Assembly (NCBI RefSeq): GCF_012927125.1
Contig: NZ_JABBFZ010000014.1
Coordinates: forward strand, 148,655 to 212,654
Origin: Paraburkholderia antibiotica
GTDB lineage: Bacteria > Pseudomonadota > Gammaproteobacteria > Burkholderiales > Burkholderiaceae
Reading direction: 5' to 3'
DNA length: 64,000 nucleotides
Positions 44,483 to 54,247 of the stretch are shown here, piece by piece. The position numbers and the translations under genes are program-made. The notes under the pieces were generated by a model. That model worked only from the letters and a program-made list of their open reading frames with translations. It was not told where the DNA came from and made no database searches. Numbering within the stretch: position 1 is the stretch's first letter; each line of letters opens with the position of its first letter.

Positions 44483-46977
44483 TCGACGACCCACGTCGCC
44501 CGTCGCTGATCGATCTGTTTCGCGAGGAAGCGCGCAACCAGGCACGCGTGCTCAACGACGGCCTGCTGGTGCTCGACCGCACGCCGGCCGACGCCGCCGC
44601 GCTCGAAGCGTGCATGCGCGCCGCGCATTCGCTGAAGGGCGCGGCGCGTATCGTCGGTGTGCAGGTCGGCGTCGAGCTCGCGCACGCGATGGAGGACTGC
44701 TTCGTCGCCGCGCAGGAAGGCCGCGCGCTGCTCGACGGCGCGTGGATCGACGTGCTGCTGCGCGGCGTCGATATCGTCGCGCGCATCGGCAACGATGAGG
44801 ATGACGCCGCGCGCGACGCGGTCAGCGAATGCGTGGCGGCGTTGCAGGCGCGGATGGCGGGCGTCGTGCCGCATGGCGGCGGGATGGCCGGGTTGTCGGG
44901 TTTGTCGGCTGCTCCCGCGCTCGCGCCGAGCTCCGACGCTTCCCCCGCGAGCGAAGCACCCACTCAAGTGCCCTCTCACGACGAGAGCTTCGATCTGCTC
45001 GCTCATGCGCTGCGCGCCGAAGCCTCAACGGGCAGCGCATCGGCGATTGCCGGTTCCGCCCCCCCTGACACGGCCGCTGCGGCTGACGGCACACCCATTG
45101 CAACACCCTCACCGCTTGCACCGCTGCCCTCGCCCGCCGACACCGCTTCTACTGCCTCGCCGGCGAACCTGTCCACCAGCGCCATAAGCACGAGCACTGC
45201 GAGCCGCACCAGCCACCCCACCGAAACCGGCCGCATGCTGCGCGTACGCGCCGACAACCTCGACCGCCTGCTGTCGCTCTCAGGCGAATCGCTGGTCGAA
45301 TCGCGCTGGCTCAAACCATTCGCGCAATCGATGCTGCGCGTCAAACGCGTGCAGCGCGACAGCGCCCGCGCGCTCGATCATCTGCACGAAAAGCTCGCGG
45401 ATCTGCGGCTCGATCCGGCCGCCCATAGCGCGCTCGAAGAACTGCGGCGCCTGAGCGCCGAAGCGCAGCAACTGCTCGGCGAGCGTCTCGCCGATCTGGA
45501 GAGTTTCGATCGTCGCTCGACCCATCTGTCGCAGCAGCTCTACGATGCCGCGCTGCAATGCCGGATGCGCCCGTTCGGCGATGGCACCGGCGGCCTCGCG
45601 CGGATGGTGCGCGACGTCGCGCGTTCGCTTGGCAAGAAGGTGCGCTGGCAGCTGATCGGCGAATCGACGCAGGTCGATCGCGACATCCTCGATCTGCTCG
45701 AAGCGCCGCTCGGCCACATGCTGCGCAACGCGCTCGACCACGGTATCGAAGCACCCGCCGTGCGCCTCGCGCATGGCAAGCCGGAAGAAGGCACGCTGAC
45801 GCTCGAAGCGCGCCACAGCGCCGGCGCGTTGCAGATCACCGTTTCCGACGACGGCGCCGGCATCGACCTCGCCGCACTGCGCGAGTCGATCGTGCGCAAA
45901 AAGCTCGCGAGCGAAGACACCGCCGCGCGCCTGTCCGAAACCGAGCTGCTCGAATTCCTGTTCCTGCCCGGCTTTTCGCTGCGCGATCAGGTCACCGACG
46001 TGTCGGGCCGCGGCGTCGGACTCGACGCGGTGCACGACGTCGTCAAGCGCGTGCGCGGCACCGTGCGCATCACCCAGGAGCCCGGCATCGGCACACGCAT
46101 GCAGATGCAGTTGCCGCTGACGCTGTCGGTGATCCGCAGTCTGCTGGTCGAAGTCGGCGGTGAACCGTACGCAGTGCCGCTCGCGCACGTGAACCGCACG
46201 CTGCAGGTGAGCCGCGCCGATATCGAGTTGCTCGAAGGTCATCAGCACATCGCGTTTTCCGGGCGGCGCATCGGCGTCGTCACCGCGCATCAGATTCTCG
46301 AGACGGCATTGCCGCCCGCGCACGACAACGGCAGCGTGTGCCTCGTCGTGATCGGCGACGGGTCGCAGACCTATGGCGTGGTGGTCGACCGTTTTCTTGG
46401 CGAACGCATGCTGGTGGTGCAGCCGCTCGACGCGCGGCTCGGCAAGATCCGCAACGTCAGCGCCGGCGCGCTGATGGAAAACGGCGACCCGGTGCTGATC
46501 GCCGACGTCGACGACTGGCTGCGCTCGGTCGAGCGGCTCGTCAGCGGCGGTGCGCTGAGCCACGCGCAGCAACGCGGCGTCGAAGCCGCGCGGCGCGCGA
46601 CGCGGCGGGTGCTCGTGGTCGACGATTCGCTGACCGTGCGCGAGCTCGAACGCAAGCTGCTCGCGACGCGCGGCTATGACGTGACGATCGCCGTCGACGG
46701 TATGGACGGCTGGAACGCGGTGCGCAGCGAGCAGTTCGACCTCGTGATCACCGACATCGACATGCCGCGCATGGACGGCATCGAGCTCGTCACGCTGATC
46801 AAGCGCGATCCGCAGTTGCAGTCGCTACCGGTGATGATCGTTTCATATAAGGATCGCGAGGAAGATCGCCGCGCCGGCCTCGATGCGGGCGCGGATTATT
46901 ATCTGGCCAAGGGCAGTTTTCACGATGAAGCACTGCTCGACGCGGTGCGCGATCTGATTGGCGAGGCCTACGGGTAG
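44479..46977 (+). CDS. wspE: Hybrid CheA-type histidine kinase WspE
   Basis: 832 aa. Hpt domain with phospho-accepting His50 in AAHSLKGAARIVG. A Ser/Thr/Ala/Pro-rich linker is at ~130-255. Then the P3 dimerisation domain and the P4 ATPase with HMLRNALDHGIE (N-box), SDDGAGIDL (G1) and SGRGVGLDAV (G2). A P5 CheW-like domain follows (LLVEVGGEPYAVPLAHVNRTL). The C-terminal receiver has VLVVDDSLTVRELE and phospho-Asp in DLVITDIDMPRMDG. It phosphorylates WspR and WspF. The fused REC domain distinguishes WspE from CheA. Ends 5 nt ahead of wspF. Confidence 0.94.
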   Translation: MIDDPRRPSLIDLFREEARNQARVLNDGLLVLDRTPADAAALEACMRAAHSLKGAARIVGVQVGVELAHAMEDCFVAAQEGRALLDGAWIDVLLRGVDIVARIGNDEDDAARDAVSECVAALQARMAGVVPHGGGMAGLSGLSAAPALAPSSDASPASEAPTQVPSHDESFDLLAHALRAEASTGSASAIAGSAPPDTAAAADGTPIATPSPLAPLPSPADTASTASPANLSTSAISTSTASRTSHPTETGRMLRVRADNLDRLLSLSGESLVESRWLKPFAQSMLRVKRVQRDSARALDHLHEKLADLRLDPAAHSALEELRRLSAEAQQLLGERLADLESFDRRSTHLSQQLYDAALQCRMRPFGDGTGGLARMVRDVARSLGKKVRWQLIGESTQVDRDILDLLEAPLGHMLRNALDHGIEAPAVRLAHGKPEEGTLTLEARHSAGALQITVSDDGAGIDLAALRESIVRKKLASEDTAARLSETELLEFLFLPGFSLRDQVTDVSGRGVGLDAVHDVVKRVRGTVRITQEPGIGTRMQMQLPLTLSVIRSLLVEVGGEPYAVPLAHVNRTLQVSRADIELLEGHQHIAFSGRRIGVVTAHQILETALPPAHDNGSVCLVVIGDGSQTYGVVVDRFLGERMLVVQPLDARLGKIRNVSAGALMENGDPVLIADVDDWLRSVERLVSGGALSHAQQRGVEAARRATRRVLVVDDSLTVRELERKLLATRGYDVTIAVDGMDGWNAVRSEQFDLVITDIDMPRMDGIELVTLIKRDPQLQSLPVMIVSYKDREEDRRAGLDAGADYYLAKGSFHDEALLDAVRDLIGEAYG

Positions 46978-46982
46978 AACGG

Positions 46983-48017
46983 ATGAAAATTGGAATCGTC
47001 AACGACATGGCACTCGCCGTCGAGGCACTGCGGCGGGCACTGGCCGCGCGCGCCGACTACGAGGTGCTGTGGGTCGCATCGGACGGTCAGCAGGCGCTCG
47101 ATTTCTGCGTCGCGCAGCGGCCCGACATCGTGCTGATGGACCTGGTGATGCCGAATGTCGACGGCATCGAGGCGACACGTCGCATCATGGCGCGCGCGCC
47201 GTGTGCGATCCTGATCGTGACCGTCGACGTCGGCGCGAACGCGTGGCGCGTCTACGAAGCGATGGGCGCGGGCGCGCTCGACGCGGTCGATACGCCATCG
47301 CTGTCCGGCCCCGACGCGCATAAAAGCATCGCGACCCTGATTGCGAAGATCGACAGCGTCGCCGCGCTCGTCAAGGAACGCCATGCGCCCAACACCGCCG
47401 CCTGCGCGCCGCGCGAGCGCGCAGGCACCCGCGACATGCCGCTCGTCGCGATCGGCGCGTCGGCGGGCGGGCCGGCCGCGCTCGCGACGCTGCTCGGCGG
47501 TTTGCCGAAAGACTTCGGCGCGGCGATCGTGATCGTGCAGCACGTCGACGCGGCATTCGCCGCCGGCATGGCCGACTGGCTGAACCAGCAGTCGGCGCTG
47601 CCGGTGCGCATCGCGCGCGACGGCGACCGGCCGCAAGCGGGCGTCGCGCTGCTCGCCGCCACCGACGATCATCTGCATCTGAAGCTACCGAACGTGCTCG
47701 GCTATACGCGCGTGCCGGAAGAAACGCCGTATCGTCCGTCGGTCGACGTGTTTTTTCACAGCGTGGTCGAGCGCTGGCCCGCGCGCGCGATCGGCGTGCT
47801 GCTGACCGGCATGGGCCGCGACGGCGCGATCGGCCTGAAGGCAATGCGCACCAAGGGCCACCACACGATCGCGCAGAACGAGGCGACCAGCGCGGTGTAC
47901 GGCATGCCGAAAGCGGCGGCCGCACTCAACGCCGCGGCAGAGATCCTGCCGCTGCCGCGCATCGCCGCCGCGCTCGCGGGCGCGGTTAACGAACGCCAGC
48001 CGCCGCCCGCGACCTGA
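46983..48017 (+). CDS. wspF: CheB-type methylesterase WspF
   Basis: 344 aa. Receiver domain with phospho-Asp in DIVLMDLVMPNVDG. Methylesterase domain has the catalytic Ser in AIGASAGGPAAL, His in IVQHVD and Asp in TGMGRDGA. It demethylates WspA and damps the pathway; in Pseudomonas, wspF loss gives wrinkly, hyper-biofilm colonies. The frame is intact here, so the pathway should be controlled and not locked on. Confidence 0.94.
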   Translation: MKIGIVNDMALAVEALRRALAARADYEVLWVASDGQQALDFCVAQRPDIVLMDLVMPNVDGIEATRRIMARAPCAILIVTVDVGANAWRVYEAMGAGALDAVDTPSLSGPDAHKSIATLIAKIDSVAALVKERHAPNTAACAPRERAGTRDMPLVAIGASAGGPAALATLLGGLPKDFGAAIVIVQHVDAAFAAGMADWLNQQSALPVRIARDGDRPQAGVALLAATDDHLHLKLPNVLGYTRVPEETPYRPSVDVFFHSVVERWPARAIGVLLTGMGRDGAIGLKAMRTKGHHTIAQNEATSAVYGMPKAAAALNAAAEILPLPRIAAALAGAVNERQPPPAT

Positions 48018-48052
48018 CGTGGATTTCCTGACATTCATTCTGGCTGAACAAC

Positions 48053-49168
48053 ATGGACACGCCTAACACGCCCCCGAACGCCGCTGCGCAGTCTGCCGCA
48101 GACGAGGCGAACACCCCGGCGCACGCGCTTGCCGCGGAGGATGCGCCCAGTCTCGCGATCGACGACGCGCTCGCGCGCATCCTCGCCAATCCGCCGGCGG
48201 CCGAATGCCCGATCATGGTGCTGCTGGTCGACGACCAGGCGATCATCGCCGAGGCGGTGCGCCAGGCGCTTGCCGGCGAACCGGGTGTCGACTTTCACTA
48301 CTGCGCGTCGCCGGAAGAAGCCGTGCTGTGCGCCGAAGAAACGCGCGCCACCGTGATCCTGCAGGATCTCGTGATGCCCGGCACCGACGGCCTCACGCTG
48401 GTGCGTCAATACCGGCAGAATCCGTCCACCCGCGACATCCCGATCATCGTGCTGTCGACCAAGGAAGAACCGCTCGTCAAAAGCGCGGCATTCGCGGCCG
48501 GCGCGAACGACTACCTGGTGAAGCTGCCCGATCGCATCGAACTGATCGCGCGGATTCGCTATCACTCGCGCTCGTATCTGAACCTGGTGCAGCGCGACGA
48601 GGCGTATCGCGCGCTGCGGCAGTCGCAGCAGCAACTGCTCGCGACCAACCTGGAGCTGCAGCGGCTCACCCATTCGGACGGCCTCACGGGCCTGTCGAAC
48701 CGGCGCTACCTCGACCAGTATCTGGCCGCCGAATGGCGTCGCGGCACGCGCGACCGCAGCGGTCTCGGCTTCCTGATGATCGACGTCGACAACTTCAAGG
48801 CCTACAACGACACCTATGGGCACGTGGCCGGCGACGAAGTCCTCAAGAGCGTCGCGCATACGATCGAATCGTGCCTCGGCCGCTCGCCGGATCTCGCGGC
48901 GCGCTTCGGCGGCGAAGAGTTCGCGGTGGTCGTGCCGGGGACGTCGGCCGGCGGCTTGCGGCTGCTCGCTGAGAAAATCCGCATCGCGATCGAAGACCTC
49001 GCGATTACCCATGCGGGCTCGGCGACCGGCGTCGTGACGATCAGCATCGGCGCGGCGACGCTGGTGCCGTCGGCGGCGGAACCGGTGACGACGCTGATCG
49101 AAGCGGCCGACATCGGTTTGTATCGGGCGAAACGGGACGGTAAGAATCAGGTCGCGATGAGCGGCTGA
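48053..49168 (+). CDS. wspR: REC-GGDEF diguanylate cyclase WspR
   Basis: 371 aa response regulator that synthesises cyclic-di-GMP when phosphorylated by WspE. The receiver has VLLVDDQAIIAEAV and phospho-Asp in ILQDLVMPGTDG; the conserved Lys is in NDYLVKLPD. A stalk helix (RALRQSQQQLLATNLELQRL) connects to the GGDEF domain: DGLTGLSNRRY, FLMIDVDNFKAYND, the active site GGEEF, and upstream of it the inhibitory I-site RSPD in the correct spacing. The N-terminal ~50 residues are a disordered Ala/Pro-rich extension longer than in Pseudomonas WspR (about 347 aa). Confidence 0.95.
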   Translation: MDTPNTPPNAAAQSAADEANTPAHALAAEDAPSLAIDDALARILANPPAAECPIMVLLVDDQAIIAEAVRQALAGEPGVDFHYCASPEEAVLCAEETRATVILQDLVMPGTDGLTLVRQYRQNPSTRDIPIIVLSTKEEPLVKSAAFAAGANDYLVKLPDRIELIARIRYHSRSYLNLVQRDEAYRALRQSQQQLLATNLELQRLTHSDGLTGLSNRRYLDQYLAAEWRRGTRDRSGLGFLMIDVDNFKAYNDTYGHVAGDEVLKSVAHTIESCLGRSPDLAARFGGEEFAVVVPGTSAGGLRLLAEKIRIAIEDLAITHAGSATGVVTISIGAATLVPSAAEPVTTLIEAADIGLYRAKRDGKNQVAMSG

Positions 49169-49491
49169 GTCTGGGGCTCACGTTTGCTGGGCTTAACGGG
49201 CTTATGGGCTTGCCGGGCGCGGCGCTCGTGTCGCTCACGTCACGCGCTCGCGGCGTTGCGCGTCAAATCGGCACGCGCGGAGCTCGCAGGCCGTCATGCG
49301 AGCGAAACGGTCACGGTGGACACGGGCTTCATCGACACCGGGCGGAAGCAACGCACCGCACCCATGCTGCACATGCGTGCTGTAAGCGAGCGGGTGGAGA
49401 ATAGGCGCATGAGCCGGGGCGCACGAGTCGTGCGGCCGCTGCGCCATCGACCGGTACATCGAACCCAGCCCAAACGAGGAAAGGAAACGCG
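49169..49491. other. Gap between wspR and the HIT gene
   Basis: 323 bp. No gene or strong terminator seen; a strong ribosome site AGGAAAGGA is at its right end. Confidence 0.4.
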
Positions 49492-49917
49492 ATGAGCTAC
49501 AACGACAGCAACCCGTTCGCGAAGATTCTGCGCGGTGAATTACCCTGCATCAAGGTGGCGGAAAACGACCGCGCTCTGGCGTTCATGGACTTGATGCCGC
49601 AAGCCGACGGTCATCTGCTGGTCGTGCCGAAAGAAGCCGTGGCGGAGATTTTCGATCTGTCGGATGCGTCGCTCGTCGCGTCGATGCGCATGGCGCAGAA
49701 GCTCGCGATCGCGGTGCGCGCGGCGTTGCGCCCCGATGGCGTGTTCATCGGCCAGTTCAACGGCGCGGCGGCCGGCCAGACCGTGCCGCACGTGCACTTT
49801 CACGTGATTCCGCGCTGGGAAGGTCAGTCGCTGAAAATGCATGCGCGCGAGCCGGCCGACACCGACACGCTCGAAGCGCTGGCCAAACGGATTCGCGAGC
49901 ATTGGCGCGCGCACTGA
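49492..49917 (+). CDS. HIT-family nucleotide hydrolase/transferase (Hint-like)
   Basis: 141 aa. The histidine-triad motif HVHFHVIPRW (H-x-H-x-H) with the upstream FIGQFNGAAAGQTVPH identifies the family. N-terminal FAKILRGELPCIKVAE and MDLMPQADGHLLVVPKEA are also conserved. It likely hydrolyses AMP-linked small molecules. Good AGGAAAGGA ribosome site before the ATG. Confidence 0.9.
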   Translation: MSYNDSNPFAKILRGELPCIKVAENDRALAFMDLMPQADGHLLVVPKEAVAEIFDLSDASLVASMRMAQKLAIAVRAALRPDGVFIGQFNGAAAGQTVPHVHFHVIPRWEGQSLKMHAREPADTDTLEALAKRIREHWRAH

Positions 49918-50097
49918 AGCCGGTCCGGGTTGTCGTTGTCGCAGGACCGTAAAGCAGCGTCGTTGGCGCGTGGCACCGAAGAACCTTACGGTCACGCGCC
50001 GTAACATCTGTAAAAGCCGCTGAAACCACCGCCGGCCGCATCGTCGCTAGACTGCGAACTGCCTTGTGTTCAAGGCATTGAGTGTGGATCTCTTTTT

Positions 50098-50127
50098 CAG
50101 CCTGCCCATTGCGGCAGGCTTTTTTCT
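50098..50127 (+). terminator. Terminator after the HIT gene
   Basis: GCCTGCC / GGCAGGC stem (50100-50119) followed by TTTTTT. A further perfect 6-bp hairpin GCCTTG-TGTT-CAAGGC is at 50061-50076. Confidence 0.75.
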
Positions 50128-50143
50128 TTGGCGATCTTACCGC

Positions 50144-50332
50144 TCACAGACGATCGCGCGAACGGCGCAGCGGATGCCGCCAGTCGTGCCGCCTGGGTCG
50201 CGGATGCAGCGGCTGTCCGTCGTGTCCTTCGTGCAGATGACGATGCTCCTGCCACAGTTCGTCGGAGAAAAGAAACGCGACGATCAGCAGCGGAACGACC
50301 AGAAAAATGCCGAGTATCACTTGCTCGTTCAC
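50144..50332 (-). CDS. Small one-TM membrane protein
   Basis: 62 aa from a GTG at 50332 with GGGAGG at good spacing. One hydrophobic helix (VILGIFLVVPLLIVAFLF) is followed by an acidic patch and a very His/Arg/Pro-rich cytosolic tail (EHRHLHEGHDG, RPRRHDWRHPLRRSRDR). No family is recognised. An ATG at 50365 would extend it by 11 residues but has no ribosome site. Supported by the TM and Shine-Dalgarno combination only. Confidence 0.5.
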   Translation of the reverse strand: MNEQVILGIFLVVPLLIVAFLFSDELWQEHRHLHEGHDGQPLHPRPRRHDWRHPLRRSRDRL

Positions 50333-50365
50333 GATAGCCTCCCAGGTGCCGGAGATTGATTTCAT

Positions 50366-50887
50366 TGTAGAGCACCGTCCGTTCCCGTCGGATGCTGCGC
50401 CACGCGCATGGCCGATATCGCACCGGAAAATGCGGCTTCGGCACGAAGTCCAACCGCTCGGGCAACCCGCTACCAGGCGGCCATTTGCATAGCTGGCATC
50501 ATTTATTTTCTGCATCTACACCGTTATTTCGCTTTCGGCGATTTGCCTACTGAATGACTTTGTGTGCGACGCACAAAATGCGTGATTAATTTTTATTAAA
50601 TGCTTAATTGACGCTGCTGGTTTACGCGAATACGCGCGCAAAGCTTTACCAGTTAAAGCAGTGCGCACCATCGTACTTTTAGTTATCCGTTTCATTCGCG
50701 ATCAAACAGACGTTTGCTCACATCTTAATCAGCCGCGACGCATGGTGCGACAATTCGTCACTGTTGCGACCGCACACAAAATATGCTTGTCGTTCCCTTT
50801 GGTTCTCCTAAAGTGCAAGTTGCAGGTTCGTCGTTAAAGTTAAATACATAGCTAACCTGAGTATTTTGACCTGCACCGGAGGAAAAA
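50366..50887. other. AT-rich intergenic region
   Basis: About 520 bp, noticeably AT-richer than the rest, especially 50520-50720. It probably holds the promoters of the flanking small genes. No gene or RNA with clear structure is seen. Confidence 0.4.
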
Positions 50888-51226
50888 ATGAAAACTCGAA
50901 TTGCCGTTGTTTTCGCCATTGCGGGTTTGGCTGCCGCGAGCGTTCAGGCGCAAGACGTCATGATCAAGCCGCAGCAAACCATTCAGTTCAAAGCCAATGC
51001 GTATGGCTGCGTGTCGAAGGACAAGCTCGACGCCGCCGACCAGCATGCGCAAGCCGGTGAACAGCAACAGATGCAGGAGTTTTTCTCCGGATATCAATGC
51101 GTGTCGACGCCGTCCAATTCGAATTTCCGCGTGGTGCGCGTAGTCGGCCACGACATCGAATTCGTGAATGCGGGCAATAGCGACACCGAAGGATTATGGG
51201 CTAACGACCGGTTTATCAAGCAATAA
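50888..51226 (+). CDS. Small secreted protein
   Basis: 112 aa with a clear signal peptide (MKTRIAVVFAIAGLAAASVQAQ, cut after QAQ; quoted here as MKTRIAVVFAIAGLAA). The mature part has two Cys (NAYGCVSKD, YQCVSTPS), likely a disulfide, and FRVVRVVGHDIEFVN. Strong GGAGG at 50878-50882. Periplasmic or secreted location inferred; no function recognised. Confidence 0.78.
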   Translation: MKTRIAVVFAIAGLAAASVQAQDVMIKPQQTIQFKANAYGCVSKDKLDAADQHAQAGEQQQMQEFFSGYQCVSTPSNSNFRVVRVVGHDIEFVNAGNSDTEGLWANDRFIKQ

Positions 51227-51394
51227 ACACAATACCGGTATTCCGGCAAAAGCCGGGATACGGTCGCATGCGGTTCACTTGCAGCTTTAAAAGCGGCAGG
51301 CGTGAACGCGTGGGCTAAAAGGCGGCTTGAGCATTCGAATGAGTGCCAGGCTGTTTTTTTATTTGAACGCCGCCCGGCGTCGCGCGGAGGAAAT

Positions 51395-51431
51395 AAAAAA
51401 GCCGATGCGGGTTGATCGATCCGCATCGGCA
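51395..51431 (-). terminator. Terminator of the araFGH operon
   Basis: GCCGATGCGG / CCGCATCGGC 10-bp stem (51401-51430) followed on the minus strand by TTTTTTATTT. Confidence 0.88.
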
Positions 51432-51483
51432 GTACGCCTTCTCGCAAAGCGCAGGAAACCGTTGCAAGCCCGGGCAATGCGCG

Positions 51484-52488
51484 TCAGTGCACGCGCTTGC
51501 TGCGGCGGAACTGGTCGAACAGCACCGCGAGCAGCAGAATGCCGCCGCGAATCAGGTATTGATAGAAAGTCGGCACATTCAGGAGGCTCATCGCGTCCTG
51601 CACCGAGCCCATGATCAATACGCCGACCAGCACGCCGGAAATCGTCGCGACGCCGCCCGTCAGCGACACGCCGCCGAGCACGCACGCGGAAATCACGCCA
51701 AGCTCCAGCCCGACTGACGTCTTCGGATCGCCGAGGCTCATCCGCGATGCGAGCATCACGCCCGCGAAGCCGGTCACGAGACCTTGCAGCACGAACACGG
51801 TGATCTTGATGCGCGTCACCGGCAGCCCCGCGAGCACCGCCGCCTCACTATTGCCGCCGACGGCCAGCACGTTCTTGCCGAACACGGTCTTCTTCAGCAG
51901 GAAGCCGAACAGCACGAAGCCGACGATGTTGCTCCAGATCGGATACGAAATGCCGAGGAACGAGCCGCCGCCGAGATCGAAGAAGCGCTCCTCGGAGATC
52001 ATCACCGCGTCGCCGTTCGACGTGATGAACGCGAGCCCGCGCACGACTTCCATCATCGCGAGCGTGACGATCAGCGAGTTGATCTTGTAGCGCGCGACCA
52101 GCGTGCCGTTGACGAGCCCGACCACGCCGCCCGCGAGCACGCCGGCAGCCACACCGATCGTCACGCTATGCGTCGCGGTGATCAGCACGGAGGCGACCAC
52201 GCCGGAAAACGCGACGATCGACGCGACCGACAAATCGACCTCGCCGAGCGCGAGCACGAACATCATCGTCACGGAGATCGAGCCGATCAGCGTGACCGAC
52301 AGCAGCAGGCCCTGGATGTTGCGCGAACTCAGAAAGCCGGGCACCGTGAACGACAACACCGCGAACAGGATGAGGAACACCATCACGATGCCGGATTTGT
52401 TGATCAGGTCCCAGGTGCGCGCCGCGCGCGCGGTGAGGCCGGCCGAAACGACGGCGGGAGAGGAAGAATCGGTTGAAGGTGTGTTCAT
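51484..52488 (-). CDS. araH: L-arabinose ABC transporter permease AraH
   Basis: 334 aa RbsC/AraH-type permease with about eight to ten membrane helices. Diagnostic segments: GEVDLSVASIVAFSG (EAA-like sugar permease motif), NGTLVARYKINSLIVTLAMMEVVRG, GGNSEAAVLAGLPV and YQYLIRGGILLLAVLFDQFR. The start at 52488 (MNTPSTDSS) is used; an upstream Met gives 10 more residues. Last gene of araFGH. Confidence 0.88.
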   Translation of the reverse strand: MNTPSTDSSSPAVVSAGLTARAARTWDLINKSGIVMVFLILFAVLSFTVPGFLSSRNIQGLLLSVTLIGSISVTMMFVLALGEVDLSVASIVAFSGVVASVLITATHSVTIGVAAGVLAGGVVGLVNGTLVARYKINSLIVTLAMMEVVRGLAFITSNGDAVMISEERFFDLGGGSFLGISYPIWSNIVGFVLFGFLLKKTVFGKNVLAVGGNSEAAVLAGLPVTRIKITVFVLQGLVTGFAGVMLASRMSLGDPKTSVGLELGVISACVLGGVSLTGGVATISGVLVGVLIMGSVQDAMSLLNVPTFYQYLIRGGILLLAVLFDQFRRSKRVH

Positions 52489-52570
52489 GGTGTCTGTTCC
52501 ATTCGATGCCGTTGGCAATGCGGTATGCGGTGTTCGATAGGGAATCGGGCCGCAGAGTCGGGGCGGACGC

Positions 52571-54127
52571 TCAACGCGGCAGCGCGAGCTTGATCAGCGC
52601 GTCCGGTGTGGCTTGCGCCTTCGGCAGATCGCCGACGATCGCGCCTTCCTTCATCACGATCACGCGGTCGGCCACGCCGATCACCTCGGCGAGATCGCTC
52701 GACACGACGACGACCGTGCGGCCCGCCTCGGCGAGCCCATACAGCAGGCCGTAAATCTCGCTGCGCGCGCCGACGTCGATGCCGCGCGTCGGTTCGTCCA
52801 TCAGGAACACGTCGATGTCTTCCGCGAGCCAGCGCGACAGAATCACTTTCTGCTGATTGCCGCCGGACAGCGTGCCGATCGGCGTATCGCCGTTGCGCGT
52901 CTTGATCGCGAGCCTGGCGATGAACTCGCGCGTGGTCTGCGCTTCCTTGCGGCCGTCGAGCACATGAAAGCGGCTGAAGTGACGCCGGCAACTGATGTTC
53001 AGGTTGTCCGACACCGACGCGATCGAGACGATGCCTTCCTGCTTGCGATCCTCGGGACACAGCGCGACGCCGGCACGCACCGCATCGCGCGGCGTCACGA
53101 AACGCACGGGCTTGCCCTTGAGCACGACCTCGCCGGCGCTCGGCTTGACCGCACCGTAGATCAGCTTCATCAACTCCGAGCGGCCCGCGCCGACCAACCC
53201 GAAAAAGCCGACGATCTCGCCCTGGCGCGCCGCGAACGATGCCGGTTCGCGCAGCCCCGGACCGAGCAGACCGTCGACCTGCAGCTGCACGTCGCCGGGT
53301 TCGCGCGGGCGATAGCCGTACACGTCGCTGATCGAGCGGCCCACCATGCAGCTGATCAGGCGATCGCGATCGAGTCCCGCGCCGGCCTCGAACGTATCGA
53401 TGCGGCGACCGTCGCGAAACACGGTGACGCGATCGCACAGTTCGTAGACTTCCTCCATCCGATGCGTGACGTAGATGATCGCGCGGCCCTCGGCGCGCAA
53501 CGCGCGGATGATCCGGAACAGTTGCGTGGTCTCGCGCGATGACAGCGAACTGGTCGGTTCGTCGAACGCGATCACACGCGCGTCGCGCATCAGCGCCTTG
53601 CCGATTTCGATCATCTGCCGCTGACCGATCGACAGATGCTTGACCTGCTGCGACGGATCGATCTTTTCGCCGAGCCGTTCGAGTTCACGCATCGCGCGCG
53701 CGACCAGCGCCTTTTCGTCCAGTACACCGAAACGATTCGGCAGCGCGCCGAGCATGAGGTTTTCGGCGACGGTCAGCTCCGGCACCAGATGCAGCTCCTG
53801 ATAGATGATTGCGATGCCCGCGGCGATCGCCGCTTTGGTGGTCGCGAACTGCTGCTCGACGCCGTCGAGCGCCAGCGTGCCCGCGGCCGGATGATTCACG
53901 CCGGACAGCACTTTCAGCAGCGTCGACTTGCCGGCGCCGTTTTCGCCCATCAGACCATGCACTTCGCCGCGTCGCACTTCGAGCGAGACCTGGTCGAGCG
54001 CGAGCACGCCCGGAAAGCGCACGGTGATGCCGTCGAGCTGCAGATAAGGGGCGTCGGAGGTGGGCATCGAAGGCGACGGCGCAAGCGCCGTGTCGCCGCC
54101 GTCGGAGCCGGTGAATAAGGACGTCAT
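52571..54127 (-). CDS. araG: L-arabinose ABC transporter ATPase AraG
   Basis: 518 aa with two fused ABC domains. Domain 1: Walker A GENGAGKSTL, signature HLSIGQRQMIEIGKAL, Walker B VIAFDEPTSSLS. Domain 2 has a degenerate P-loop (GLVGAGRSELMKLI), signature LSGGNQQKVILSRWL and Walker B FLMDEPTRGIDVG. This is the normal organisation of monosaccharide importers (RbsA/MglA/AraG). The first ~20 residues are variable and a start at 54067 (MPTSDAPYLQLDG) is also plausible. Confidence 0.9.
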   Translation of the reverse strand: MTSLFTGSDGGDTALAPSPSMPTSDAPYLQLDGITVRFPGVLALDQVSLEVRRGEVHGLMGENGAGKSTLLKVLSGVNHPAAGTLALDGVEQQFATTKAAIAAGIAIIYQELHLVPELTVAENLMLGALPNRFGVLDEKALVARAMRELERLGEKIDPSQQVKHLSIGQRQMIEIGKALMRDARVIAFDEPTSSLSSRETTQLFRIIRALRAEGRAIIYVTHRMEEVYELCDRVTVFRDGRRIDTFEAGAGLDRDRLISCMVGRSISDVYGYRPREPGDVQLQVDGLLGPGLREPASFAARQGEIVGFFGLVGAGRSELMKLIYGAVKPSAGEVVLKGKPVRFVTPRDAVRAGVALCPEDRKQEGIVSIASVSDNLNISCRRHFSRFHVLDGRKEAQTTREFIARLAIKTRNGDTPIGTLSGGNQQKVILSRWLAEDIDVFLMDEPTRGIDVGARSEIYGLLYGLAEAGRTVVVVSSDLAEVIGVADRVIVMKEGAIVGDLPKAQATPDALIKLALPR

Positions 54128-54213
54128 CGAAAAACCTCGAACGGGTAGAACCTGTGCGGACCGCGCTCGCGCGTCGGACGCGAAACGCGAGGCGGCCCGC
54201 TACGTGCCGCGTG

Positions 54214-54235
54214 AAAACCCGCTGAAACGCGGGTT
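54214..54235 (-). terminator. Stem-loop between araF and araG (attenuator or stabiliser)
   Basis: AACCCGC / GCGGGTT 7-bp stem followed by TTC on the minus strand, 13 nt past the araF stop. Such hairpins often make the binding-protein mRNA more abundant than downstream genes. Confidence 0.55.
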
Positions 54236-54247
54236 AAATGCCGCCGC

